The notes beneath the pieces are model-generated. The model had not been told where the DNA came from, searched no databases, and saw nothing but the letters and a program-made list of their open reading frames with translations. The position numbers and the translations under genes are program-made. From positions 1-29,187 of IMG/VR virus record IMGVR_UViG_3300025120_000354: a DNA stretch of 29,187 nt; one strand, 5' to 3'. Positions 1-6,370 of the stretch are shown here, in pieces (positions within the stretch are counted from its first letter, which is position 1; each line of letters opens with the position of its first letter). The DNA comes from a virus.

Positions 1-2
1 TC

Positions 3-317
3 ATTAAGGACGGCTTGAGCGACAACACGGGCCGTCAACTTCCTAGCCCAGCCATTCAAACATACGGTTCAGCTATTGGAGTACAGTTAGAAAACTTCCT
101 AATGGAAAACCCGGGAGTAGATGAGCTAACGGCGTTAAGGGCCTTAGTAGATAGCGGTTCAATAGACCCCAGAGCAATTGAAATCTTTAGGGCTAATCAA
201 AACACGGGCGCAGGAGAACCACCGCCTGTATATGAAGATGTCCCCGCTTTTCGAGGGCAGCCCACAGAAAACGTAGAGCCACCCAACGCCTACTTTATGG
301 ATAGATTAAGGAATTAA
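3..317 (+). CDS. Unrecognised protein, 5' end probably outside the window
   Basis: The frame is open from the first complete codon (base 3) to TAA at 315-317, and there is no ATG near the left edge. A TTG at 15 could start a 100-residue protein, but no clear Shine-Dalgarno sequence precedes it, so I read this as the C-terminal part of a gene that begins upstream. The product is acidic to neutral with a Pro-rich stretch (GEPPPVYED) near residues 67-75 of the TTG-started form. No known domain is apparent. It lies five bases before the portal ATG, so it belongs to the same transcription unit. In related marine phages small genes commonly lie between terminase and portal, but nothing here shows terminase motifs. 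Confidence 0.55.
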   Translation: MKDGLSDNTGRQLPSPAIQTYGSAIGVQLENFLMENPGVDELTALRALVDSGSIDPRAIEIFRANQNTGAGEPPPVYEDVPAFRGQPTENVEPPNAYFMDRLRN

Positions 318-322
318 TAAAC

Positions 323-2776
323 ATGGCGGATGAACCTGTAGTTTCGTTTATGGAGCGGTCGGGAGACGACCCTAAGTTGGATGAAATGGCTTTGGACATG
401 GAAATAGAAACTATTGGCACCTCGATGGGGGTAGCAGAAGGAACTCCAGAAGGGATAGAGATAGAGCTGGCCGAAGATGGCGGCGCTACCGTAGATTTTG
501 ATTCGGAAGAAAACGAAGAAGAAGCCGATTTTTTTGACAACTTAGCAGAATTTTTAAGCGACAGAGAACTTAGCCGCATTAGCAGCGAGCTTTCTTCGGA
601 GTACGAAGCCAATAAGTCGTCAAGAAAAGAATGGGAAGACACTTACGCTAACGGTATGGAGCTTTTGGGGCTTACTTACGAGGAAAGAACACAACCTTTT
701 CGCGGAGCCACAGGAGTAACGCACCCTTTGTTGGCCGAAGCGGCCACACAATTTCAAGCCCACGCCTTTAACGAACTGCTTCCGGCCAACGGTCCGGTAA
801 GAACAGCGGTCATGGGCACCCCTACCGCGGAAAAAGAACAGCAAGCGGTCCGCGTAAAAGAATTTATGAACTATTACTTGATGAATGTAATGGAAGAATA
901 CACACCTGAAGTTGATCAGATGCTGTTTTATCTCCCATTAGCAGGTTCTACGTTCAAAAAAGTATACTTTGATGAAACGCTAGACCGAGCCATCAGTAGT
1001 TTTGTGCCTGCGGAGCAGCTAGTAGTACCGTATGAGGCCAGCAGCTTAGACACTTGCCCCAACATTACTCAAGTATTGCGTATGCCACTCAACGATCTGC
1101 GTAAAAAACAGGTGTCTGGGTTCTATAGAGATGTGGAAGTACACCCCACACAAGCGGGCACCAACTCTGTTGACGATAAAATAGATGATATTGACGGCGT
1201 ACACTCCTCTACCATAGATTACGACAGCACTTTATTAGAATGCCACGTAGATCTAGACCTTAAAGGCTATGAAGAACTGGACGAAGAGGGCGAAGAGACG
1301 GGGATCAAGGTGCCGTATATTGTCACAATTAGTGAGGATAACGGACAAGTACTGGCTATTCGACGTAATTACCAAGAAAACGACCCTTTAAAGCGTAAAA
1401 TACAATACTTTGTGCATTACAAGTTTTTACCCGGGTTTGGCTTTTATGGACTAGGTTTGATACATACCATAGGCGGATTATCGCGGACCGCGACTGCCGC
1501 ACTGCGACAATTGATTGATGCGGGTACGTTATCGAACCTTCCCGCAGGCTTCAAGGCCCGCGGCCTACGGATCAGGGACGACGAAGAACCTTTACAGCCG
1601 GGAGAGTTTAGAGATGTAGACGCACCCGGCGGCGCGATTAGAGACAGCTTGATGCCGCTTCCTTTTAAGGGACCGGACCAAACACTGATGGCGCTATTAG
1701 GTTTTGTCGTGGAAGCCGGACAACGGTTCGCAACCATTACAGACTTAAAAGTAGGTGACGGAAATCAAAACGCGCCCGTAGGCACCACTGTTGCTATGTT
1801 GGAACAAGGTACCCGGGTTATGAGCGCCGTCCACAAGCGGCTGCATTATGCCATGCGGCAAGAGTTTAAATTACTTGCCCGGCTTATGGCAGAATACCTA
1901 CCGCCTGAATATCCGTATGAAGTGGCTAACGCTGACCAAAGCATTAAAGCGGAAGACTTTGACGACCGCGTAGACATTATTCCGGTATCTAACCCTAATA
2001 TATTTTCACAATCGCAGCGTATTGCTTTGGCCCAAACTCAATTAGAGTTAGCGTCACAAGCGCCTGACATGCACAATCGCTACGAAGCGTTTCGTCGTAT
2101 GTATGAAGCGTTAGGTGTTAGGGACATTGATAAAATATTAACGGCTCCACCTACCGAAGAGCCTGTGCCTAAAGATCCGGCACAAGAAAACATAGACACT
2201 TTGGATAAGATCCCTTTAAAAGTTTTTGAAGGACAAAACCACGACTCACACATTATGACGCATTTAGTTTTTGGATCATCTGGTATTGTTCAAGGCTCTC
2301 CAGAAATTGCAGTATCCATGCAAAAGCACATTATGGAGCATGTAAAAATAAAAGCCCAAGAACAAGCTCAAGTGATTTATATGCAGCAAGTGCAACAAGG
2401 TCAGATACCGCAGCCTCAGTCTGAAGAAGAACAGATGATGGGTATGGAAGTGATTGTCGCGGAGCTAATTGCAGAAGGTATGCAGCAAGTGAAAGCTCTA
2501 GGTGAACAAGTAGCAAATGCAGGCGAAGAGCAACGCCCTGATCCGTTAATCGCGCTTAAAGAACAAGAGCTACAGATTAAAGGACAGAAAAGCCAAGCGG
2601 ACATTTCTATGGACCAAGCTGAATTGGCCCTTGACCAAGAGAAAGAAATGCGTAAAGGTGATGAATTTCAGCAAAGACTACAAAGCCAAGAGCAACAAAC
2701 TCAGGCTAGAATAAAGTCTGCGATGGACCGAGAGGCAATGAGGCTACAAAACCAAAACAGAGGACAACAGCGATGA
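323..2776 (+). CDS. Portal protein, P22-like
   Basis: This 817-residue protein is the likely dodecameric ring at the capsid vertex through which DNA is packaged and ejected. After an acidic N-terminus (residues 1-80) comes the block WEDTYANGMELLGL, RTQPFRGATGVTHPLLAEAA and AHAFNELLPANGPVRT (about 104-161), followed by QMLFYLPLAGSTFKKVY (about 199-215). I know this pattern from marine podovirus portals of the P22 gp1 type. The last roughly 150 residues are Gln/Glu/Lys-rich and predicted helical, comparable to the extended C-terminal barrel of P22 portal. The length is in the range of P22-like portals (about 720-800). It starts at ATG 323, just after the previous stop, and its stop overlaps the next ATG by four bases (ATGA). 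Lysis genes sit unusually soon downstream. Confidence 0.88.
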   Translation: MADEPVVSFMERSGDDPKLDEMALDMEIETIGTSMGVAEGTPEGIEIELAEDGGATVDFDSEENEEEADFFDNLAEFLSDRELSRISSELSSEYEANKSSRKEWEDTYANGMELLGLTYEERTQPFRGATGVTHPLLAEAATQFQAHAFNELLPANGPVRTAVMGTPTAEKEQQAVRVKEFMNYYLMNVMEEYTPEVDQMLFYLPLAGSTFKKVYFDETLDRAISSFVPAEQLVVPYEASSLDTCPNITQVLRMPLNDLRKKQVSGFYRDVEVHPTQAGTNSVDDKIDDIDGVHSSTIDYDSTLLECHVDLDLKGYEELDEEGEETGIKVPYIVTISEDNGQVLAIRRNYQENDPLKRKIQYFVHYKFLPGFGFYGLGLIHTIGGLSRTATAALRQLIDAGTLSNLPAGFKARGLRIRDDEEPLQPGEFRDVDAPGGAIRDSLMPLPFKGPDQTLMALLGFVVEAGQRFATITDLKVGDGNQNAPVGTTVAMLEQGTRVMSAVHKRLHYAMRQEFKLLARLMAEYLPPEYPYEVANADQSIKAEDFDDRVDIIPVSNPNIFSQSQRIALAQTQLELASQAPDMHNRYEAFRRMYEALGVRDIDKILTAPPTEEPVPKDPAQENIDTLDKIPLKVFEGQNHDSHIMTHLVFGSSGIVQGSPEIAVSMQKHIMEHVKIKAQEQAQVIYMQQVQQGQIPQPQSEEEQMMGMEVIVAELIAEGMQQVKALGEQVANAGEEQRPDPLIALKEQELQIKGQKSQADISMDQAELALDQEKEMRKGDEFQQRLQSQEQQTQARIKSAMDREAMRLQNQNRGQQR

Positions 2777-2976
2777 GTGCAGTAAAGATTGTTAGCGGAC
2801 CCGAAATCGCGGCCCCCGAACCTACTAATAAAGCAGTGATAGACGGGCAAGGTTCTATTTCTTATGCTAAAACAGTAGAGGAAAAAACACCTAATATTGG
2901 AAAAGCAACTGTCGTAAAAGGCAAGAAACGTGGCATGGGCGCAGCCCTTCGCGGCGGCAGCTTTAAAAACTGCTGA
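2773..2976 (+). CDS. Small basic phage protein downstream of portal
   Basis: This 67-residue protein starts in an ATGA overlap with the portal stop, which suggests coupled translation. It ends in a short Gly/Arg/Lys-rich tail, KKRGMGAALRGGSFKNC, a type of ending I recognise from small marine-phage proteins encoded next to the portal. The N-terminal two thirds have no catalytic motif, signal peptide or membrane segment. Its own stop overlaps the next ATG by one base. Function is unknown. The conserved position suggests a virion or assembly accessory role, but that is inference. Confidence 0.7.
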   Translation: MSAVKIVSGPEIAAPEPTNKAVIDGQGSISYAKTVEEKTPNIGKATVVKGKKRGMGAALRGGSFKNC

Positions 2977-3143
2977 TGAAAGGCGTAAAGCACTATAAGA
3001 AAGACGGCACTGAGTGGAAGGGAAACACCCACAAAATGTCGAATGGTACGCTACACACAAACAAAACACACACCAAAAACAGCAAGCGACTTTATCATTT
3101 AAGTGATTTATCAAAAACAGCAAGAAAAAAAGCGGTGGCATAA
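2976..3143 (+). CDS. Small Lys/His/Thr-rich phage protein (55 aa)
   Basis: The ATG at 2976-2978 overlaps the previous TGA by one base, and the frame runs to TAA at 3141-3143. The product begins MKGVKHYKKDGTEWKGNTHK and continues with a THTKNSKRL segment and a SKTARKKA tail. I have seen the pattern HKM(P/S)NG...THTKxSKRLYH...LSKTA(R/K)KKA in short proteins of many marine phages. It is very basic and very short, with no domain assignable. Placement between portal and nuclease in an unbroken overlapping gene string supports it being real. Confidence 0.75.
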   Translation: MKGVKHYKKDGTEWKGNTHKMSNGTLHTNKTHTKNSKRLYHLSDLSKTARKKAVA

Positions 3144-3146
3144 ACA

Positions 3147-3371
3147 ATGGTTAAAAAAGGTTTGTACGCAAATATTAGAGCTAAACGAGAAAGAATCAAA
3201 AAGGGTTCTGGGGAAACCATGCGAAAAGTAGGAAGCTCCGGGGCACCTACAAACGAAAACTTTAAACAAGCGGCAAAGACAGCAAAACTTTCCGGCGGGG
3301 GATTAGTCAGTAAGAAAAACATAGACGGCATTGCAATGCGTGGAAAGACCCGAGCAACACGGAGCACGTAA
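3147..3371 (+). CDS. Small basic protein with GLYANI and IDGIAMRGKTR modules
   Basis: This 74-residue protein has two recognisable parts. The N-terminal part (residues 1-45) reads MVKKGLYANIRAKRERIKKG, then SGETMRKVGSSGAPTNENFK, a module found as a stand-alone short protein in many phages. The C-terminal part (about 50-74) carries GGGLVSKKNIDGIAMRGKTR, which I also know as the end of separate small phage proteins. It could therefore be a fusion of two usually separate peptides. It is strongly basic, with no transmembrane segment. It starts three bases after the preceding stop and abuts the nuclease gene. Function is unknown. Confidence 0.75.
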   Translation: MVKKGLYANIRAKRERIKKGSGETMRKVGSSGAPTNENFKQAAKTAKLSGGGLVSKKNIDGIAMRGKTRATRST

Positions 3372-3743
3372 ATGGCTAAACCTTTTGTATACCAATGTAC
3401 GTTAGATCGCGTAGTCGATGGAGATACGATAGACGTTAATATCGACTTAGGTTTTAAGATTATTCTTGCAAAACAGCGTGTAAGGCTTGTGGGCATTGAT
3501 ACCCCAGAGTCCAGAACCAAAGATTTAGCAGAAAAGAAACTAGGGCTGCAAGCTAAAGAACTGCTACAAGAATTAACCAAAGACGGGTTTGTACTAGAAT
3601 CACAAGGGCGTGGTAAGTATGGACGTATCCTTGGTGTGCTTTGGGACCTTGAAGAAAATTCAATTAACGAAAAACTAGTTAAAGCTGGCCTTGCAGTTGA
3701 ATACTGGGGTGGCACTAAAGTAAAAGTGTGGGGCGACTACTAG
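3372..3743 (+). CDS. Thermonuclease-fold (SNase/TNase family) nuclease
   Basis: This 123-residue protein is a compact staphylococcal-nuclease-like domain, expected to hydrolyse DNA or RNA phosphodiesters with a metal ion (Ca2+ in the family type enzyme). The family signature is complete: VVDGDTIDV (Asp18 aligns with SNase Asp21), RVRLVGIDTPE (Arg38, Asp43 and Glu46 align with Arg35, Asp40 and Glu43) and GKYGRILG (Arg85 aligns with Arg87). There is no signal peptide, so it acts in the infected cell or in the virion. The start directly abuts the previous stop, and the stop TAG overlaps the GTG start of the next gene. Host DNA breakdown or a packaging-related cut are possible roles, but neither is shown. 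Confidence 0.9.
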   Translation: MAKPFVYQCTLDRVVDGDTIDVNIDLGFKIILAKQRVRLVGIDTPESRTKDLAEKKLGLQAKELLQELTKDGFVLESQGRGKYGRILGVLWDLEENSINEKLVKAGLAVEYWGGTKVKVWGDY

Positions 3744-4045
3744 TGAAAAAGAAAACAGAGCTTCGAGTTTTTGCGGACAATGCTCAAAGAAAATCAAAAA
3801 TCAGAAGTGTTGGCGGGAACTATGAGTTTAAAGGCGGTAGCGTAAGTGGTCGGGTTAATTTAGGTAGAGGAAGCCCCAGTTTTTCTGGACGGCTTACAAA
3901 GGAAATAGGCGACACAACGGTCAGTCTAGGTGGCGCAAAAAAGCCTTTTGATAGCGAGGTCATGCTTACTATAAATAAACGTTTTAAATACGGCGGCGAA
4001 GTCAAAAAAACAAAAAAGTATAAACGATCTAAAAATGGGATTTAA
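3743..4045 (+). CDS. Small Gly/Lys-rich phage protein, GTG start
   Basis: This is a 100-residue protein if translation starts at GTG 3743, which overlaps the nuclease stop as TAGTG. A GTG at 3728 would add five residues but lies deeper inside the nuclease gene, so I prefer 3743. Residues 20-70 alternate polar and hydrophobic residues with Gly pairs (GGNYEFKGGSVSGRVNLGRG, FSGRLTKEIGDTTVSLGG), which suggests a small beta-sheet protein. The tail RFKYGGEVKKTKKYKRSK is strongly basic and carries the GGxVKK motif seen elsewhere in this window. It overlaps the i-spanin gene by 11 bases. Similar small proteins exist in marine phages. Function is unknown. Confidence 0.7.
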   Translation: MKKKTELRVFADNAQRKSKIRSVGGNYEFKGGSVSGRVNLGRGSPSFSGRLTKEIGDTTVSLGGAKKPFDSEVMLTINKRFKYGGEVKKTKKYKRSKNGI

Positions 4046-4493
4046 ACTAGCAATAATACTGGGTATTTTGTTATTTGCTTCTGTTGCAGGCTCGGCCAGT
4101 TACATAAAATATCTTAACGGTCAGATGGTTGTGCTCAAAGGCAACCAAGTTATTCTTGAGAGCAAGATACAAGAACAGAATGACTCTATTGATGCTTATC
4201 TACAAAAGCAAGAACAGATAAGCTTTCAGCTAAACAGCTTAGAATCAGAGAAAAACGAGGCTTTACGGCAAGTAGGGACACTTAGAGACAAGTTTTCCAA
4301 GCACGACATGAATAGTCTAGCGTTAGCCAAGCCAAAGTTAATCGAAACAAGAGTCAATAACGGCACACAAAAGCTTAAAGTTCAACTAATTAAGATGACA
4401 GATCCCAACCAGTTTGACCCCAAAGAAGATGTTCCACGTGAAACATCCAACCCAGTAGAGGTTCCAGATGCGCCTGCTTCTGTTCGCGGTTAG
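4035..4493 (+). CDS. Inner-membrane spanin subunit (Rz-like)
   Basis: This 152-residue protein has one N-terminal transmembrane helix (about residues 4-25, FKLAIILGILLFASVAG) followed by a periplasmic helical coiled-coil region (about 30-90, rich in Gln, Glu and Lys) and a Pro-rich C-terminus. That is the architecture of i-spanins, which pair with an outer-membrane lipoprotein to fuse the two membranes at the end of lysis. The next gene, which starts inside its 3' end in another frame (26-base overlap), encodes a lipoprotein, as expected of overlapping Rz/Rz1 pairs. The endolysin lies 0.7 kb downstream. Confidence rests on architecture and context, since spanins are poorly conserved in sequence. 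Confidence 0.72.
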   Translation: MGFKLAIILGILLFASVAGSASYIKYLNGQMVVLKGNQVILESKIQEQNDSIDAYLQKQEQISFQLNSLESEKNEALRQVGTLRDKFSKHDMNSLALAKPKLIETRVNNGTQKLKVQLIKMTDPNQFDPKEDVPRETSNPVEVPDAPASVRG

Positions 4494-4815
4494 CCTAGCT
4501 TTGCTAAGTGGCTGCTCGCTGATGCAGCCCGTAAAACCTGTGGAAGTAAAAACCATAGCAGAGCGTCCACCTATGTATCACCCGCCATTGCCCATGGAAA
4601 TGCAGTTAACCGACATACAGTTTGAAGTTTTAACCCCGGATATAATGCAAGAGTATTTATTGTCCGTAGAAGAAGGAAACGCCCCGGCAAAGCCCTATTA
4701 TGCTTTGACAACAAAACAGTACGAAAACTTAGCTATGAACATGGCTGAAATAAAAAGGTACACTAGCAATATTATTGCTGTCGTTAAATTTTATAGAGAC
4801 TATGATAAGGAGTAA
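4468..4815 (+). CDS. Outer-membrane lipoprotein spanin (Rz1-like)
   Basis: This 115-residue protein starts MRLLLFAVSLALLSGCSLMQ. The lipobox LLSG-C predicts cleavage before Cys16 and lipid attachment in the outer membrane. A Pro-rich stretch follows (about 20-45, with ERPPMYHPPLP), then a helical C-terminal region with the phrase YALTTKQYENLAMNMAEIKRY. I recognise this protein type in marine phages next to i-spanin genes. The 26-base out-of-frame overlap with the i-spanin gene matches the classic arrangement. It is longer than lambda Rz1, so an additional or different role is possible, but an o-spanin is the best reading. Confidence 0.72.
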   Translation: MRLLLFAVSLALLSGCSLMQPVKPVEVKTIAERPPMYHPPLPMEMQLTDIQFEVLTPDIMQEYLLSVEEGNAPAKPYYALTTKQYENLAMNMAEIKRYTSNIIAVVKFYRDYDKE

Positions 4816-4823
4816 GGTAAGGT

Positions 4824-5006
4824 ATGTTTGATTTTATTATTGAAGTAGTAGGGGTTATATCAGCGGTTGTTTGCGGAGCATCTTTTGTAGCTTCAGTAAC
4901 AGCTACACCAAAGGATGACGAATTAATTGGTAAGCTGTATAAGATTATTGAAGTTTTAGCCCTTAACGTAGGCCGGGCAAAAATGCTGCCGCCTAACAAA
5001 GACTGA
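4824..5006 (+). CDS. Small membrane protein, holin candidate
   Basis: This 60-residue protein has one hydrophobic segment (about residues 3-27, IIEVVGVISAVVCGASFVAS) followed by TATPKDDELIGKLYKIIEVL, a wording conserved in short marine-phage membrane proteins. A stretch with AAGG immediately before the ATG may serve as ribosome binding site. Its place between spanins and endolysin makes it a holin candidate, which would let endolysin cross the inner membrane. Only one membrane segment is clear, as in class III holins, and no family assignment is certain. Confidence 0.6.
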   Translation: MFDFIIEVVGVISAVVCGASFVASVTATPKDDELIGKLYKIIEVLALNVGRAKMLPPNKD

Positions 5007-5170
5007 TGGATCTTATAAAGCTAATTTTTATTGTTTTAGTAGGCTTTAGTGCTTACGGTTTTTTTAACAGTTATCTACCTAAAAAGTTGGTTAAAAAGCC
5101 TGTTACTAAAGTACAAGCTATAGCAAAAATTAGAAAAAAAACCACGACAAAAAAGAAAGCAAGCGAATGA
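5006..5170 (+). CDS. Small membrane protein with Lys-rich tail (54 aa)
   Basis: The ATG at 5006-5008 overlaps the previous TGA by one base, and the stop TGA (5168-5170) overlaps the endolysin ATG in the ATGA arrangement. The product starts MDLIKLIFIVLVGFSAYGFF, a single hydrophobic helix. A cytoplasmic-type basic tail with many Lys residues follows (KKLVKKPVTK, KKTTTKKKASE). One membrane helix with a strongly positive tail right before an endolysin suggests a holin or antiholin-like role. It could also be an unrelated membrane anchor. Tight translational coupling on both sides supports that it is a real gene. Confidence 0.65.
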   Translation: MDLIKLIFIVLVGFSAYGFFNSYLPKKLVKKPVTKVQAIAKIRKKTTTKKKASE

Positions 5171-5682
5171 AAGAAAATTTAGATGACGCTATAGAAGAAG
5201 TCTTACGCCACGAGGGCGGGTATGTTAACCACCCACACGATCCCGGGGGCGCAACAAACCAAGGCATTACCAAAAAAACATACGAGCATTATCTAGAACG
5301 AAAAGTGTCTATAGAAGAAATACAAAACATACCTATAGAACACGTTAAAGCTATCTACACCAAAAATTATTGGGGAGCCGTAAAAGGTGATGATCTACCT
5401 TCTGGCGTAGACTTTGCCGTTTTTGATTGGTCCGTGAACAGCGGGCCTCGACGCGCCATCAAAGGTTTACAAAAAGTAGTTGGCGCTACTACAGACGGAC
5501 TTATTGGACCCAACACATTAAAGGCGGTTGCCGCCGAAGACCCTATTAGAGTTATTTCAGAATTGCACAAAGACCGCGAAGAGTTCTACCGAGAGTTAAG
5601 TACGTTTAAAACTTTTGGAAGAGGCTGGATACGGCGCAACAATGAAACAAAAACTTACGCACTAAGTTTGGCAGAATCCTAG
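5167..5682 (+). CDS. Endolysin, glycoside hydrolase family 108-type muramidase
   Basis: This 171-residue enzyme would cleave the glycan strands of peptidoglycan. The N-terminal catalytic module has the family 108 signature LRHEGGYVNHPHDPGGATNQ, with Glu16 in EGGY as the expected catalytic acid, followed by GITKKTY. The C-terminal half (about 85-165) fits the associated peptidoglycan-binding domain, with VDFAVFDWSVNSGPRRAIKG and TTDGLIGPNTLKAV. There is no signal peptide, so export would need a holin, for which two candidates lie immediately upstream. The length is typical of this endolysin type. It ends the lysis cassette, and a short AT-rich gap follows. Confidence 0.92.
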   Translation: MKENLDDAIEEVLRHEGGYVNHPHDPGGATNQGITKKTYEHYLERKVSIEEIQNIPIEHVKAIYTKNYWGAVKGDDLPSGVDFAVFDWSVNSGPRRAIKGLQKVVGATTDGLIGPNTLKAVAAEDPIRVISELHKDREEFYRELSTFKTFGRGWIRRNNETKTYALSLAES

Positions 5683-5695
5683 CTTTTTTTAATTC

Positions 5696-5734
5696 TATAA
5701 GATATATTAAGATTCCATTTGAAAATATAAGATA
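5696..5734 (+). promoter_or_regulatory. AT-rich gap with direct TATAAGATA repeats, possible promoter
   Basis: The 55-base gap after the endolysin stop is almost all A/T and contains TATAAGATA twice, at 5696-5704 and 5726-5734, exactly 30 bases apart. The second copy ends three bases before the ATG of the next gene. The elements resemble -10 or late-promoter cores, but no convincing -35 box is paired with either. A run of T (5684-5690) precedes them without a stable hairpin. A promoter for the capsid block is a reasonable guess, no more. Confidence 0.3.
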
Positions 5735-5737
5735 CTT

Positions 5738-5935
5738 ATGGATACAATACAACTTGCTCAATTTGTTCAAAAAACAATTAGAGACAGGAAAGCCCTTGTT
5801 TTAGATGTACTGGAAAACAACGGGATTAAATCAATGGAACAGTACAAAGAGCTAATGGGTGAGATGATTGCCCTAAATTATATTTTACAGGAACTCACGG
5901 GCCTTTTAGAAAAACAGGAGCAAATAGATGATTGA
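5738..5935 (+). CDS. Small helical protein of unknown function (65 aa)
   Basis: The protein starts MDTIQLAQFVQKTIRDRKAL and is almost entirely predicted helix, ending in an acidic Gln/Glu stretch (LLEKQEQIDD). It has no membrane segment and no catalytic motif. It overlaps the GroES-like gene by eight bases. A comparable short protein is found near head genes of marine phages, so a chaperone or assembly accessory role is conceivable. No strong Shine-Dalgarno sequence precedes the ATG, which follows the AT-rich repeat region. Confidence 0.65.
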   Translation: MDTIQLAQFVQKTIRDRKALVLDVLENNGIKSMEQYKELMGEMIALNYILQELTGLLEKQEQIDD

Positions 5936-6359
5936 AGCCGTTAAAAGTGTAGCTGAAGAAGTAGAAAACGTATACGTCAAGCCTGACGAGCGCGTGTTAG
6001 ACCCGTCATTATTAGATAGTAGCTTACTTGAGCGTATGCCCGCCCCCACAGGTTGGCGAATGCTTATTTTGCCTTATCGCGGGAAAGCCACTTCAGAAGG
6101 GGGAATACACATCCCGGATAAAGTATTAGAAGATGGGCAAATACAAACCGTTGTTGGTTATGTTCTGAAACAAGGACCTTTGGCCTATAAGGACAAAGAA
6201 AAGTTTCCAGACGGGCCTTGGTGCAACGAAAAAGAGTGGGTAATTTTTGCTCGTTATGCGGGGTCTAGGTTCCGTATTGATGGGGGAGAAGTTCGGATTC
6301 TTAACGATGATGAAATCTTAGCCACTATTTCAGACCCTGATGATATTTTAAACTATTAA
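5928..6359 (+). CDS. GroES-like co-chaperonin
   Basis: This 143-residue protein has a Cpn10/GroES beta-barrel in residues about 38-135. PAPTGWRMLILPY opens the barrel. Then comes a mobile-loop-like segment with SEGGIHIPDKV (about 56-66, comparable to the GGIVL loop that contacts GroEL), then VVGYVLKQGP, and the closing strand VRILNDDEILATI. It would cap the host GroEL chamber, as T4 gp31 does, to fold the capsid protein. No GroEL gene is in the window. It has about 35 extra N-terminal residues and an acidic C-terminus compared with bacterial GroES (about 95 residues). It sits directly before the scaffold and capsid genes, which fits a dedicated capsid-folding role. Confidence 0.85.
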   Translation: MIEAVKSVAEEVENVYVKPDERVLDPSLLDSSLLERMPAPTGWRMLILPYRGKATSEGGIHIPDKVLEDGQIQTVVGYVLKQGPLAYKDKEKFPDGPWCNEKEWVIFARYAGSRFRIDGGEVRILNDDEILATISDPDDILNY

Positions 6360-6370
6360 GGCGGATAATC

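Noticed and set aside
3095-3715. 206-codon open frame on the - strand
   Set aside because: It lies opposite the small basic protein and nuclease genes, whose products have clear motifs; the reverse product shows no recognisable domain, and no minus-strand gene is otherwise present.
5684-5690. T-run after the endolysin stop as a terminator
   Set aside because: No stable G/C hairpin precedes it.
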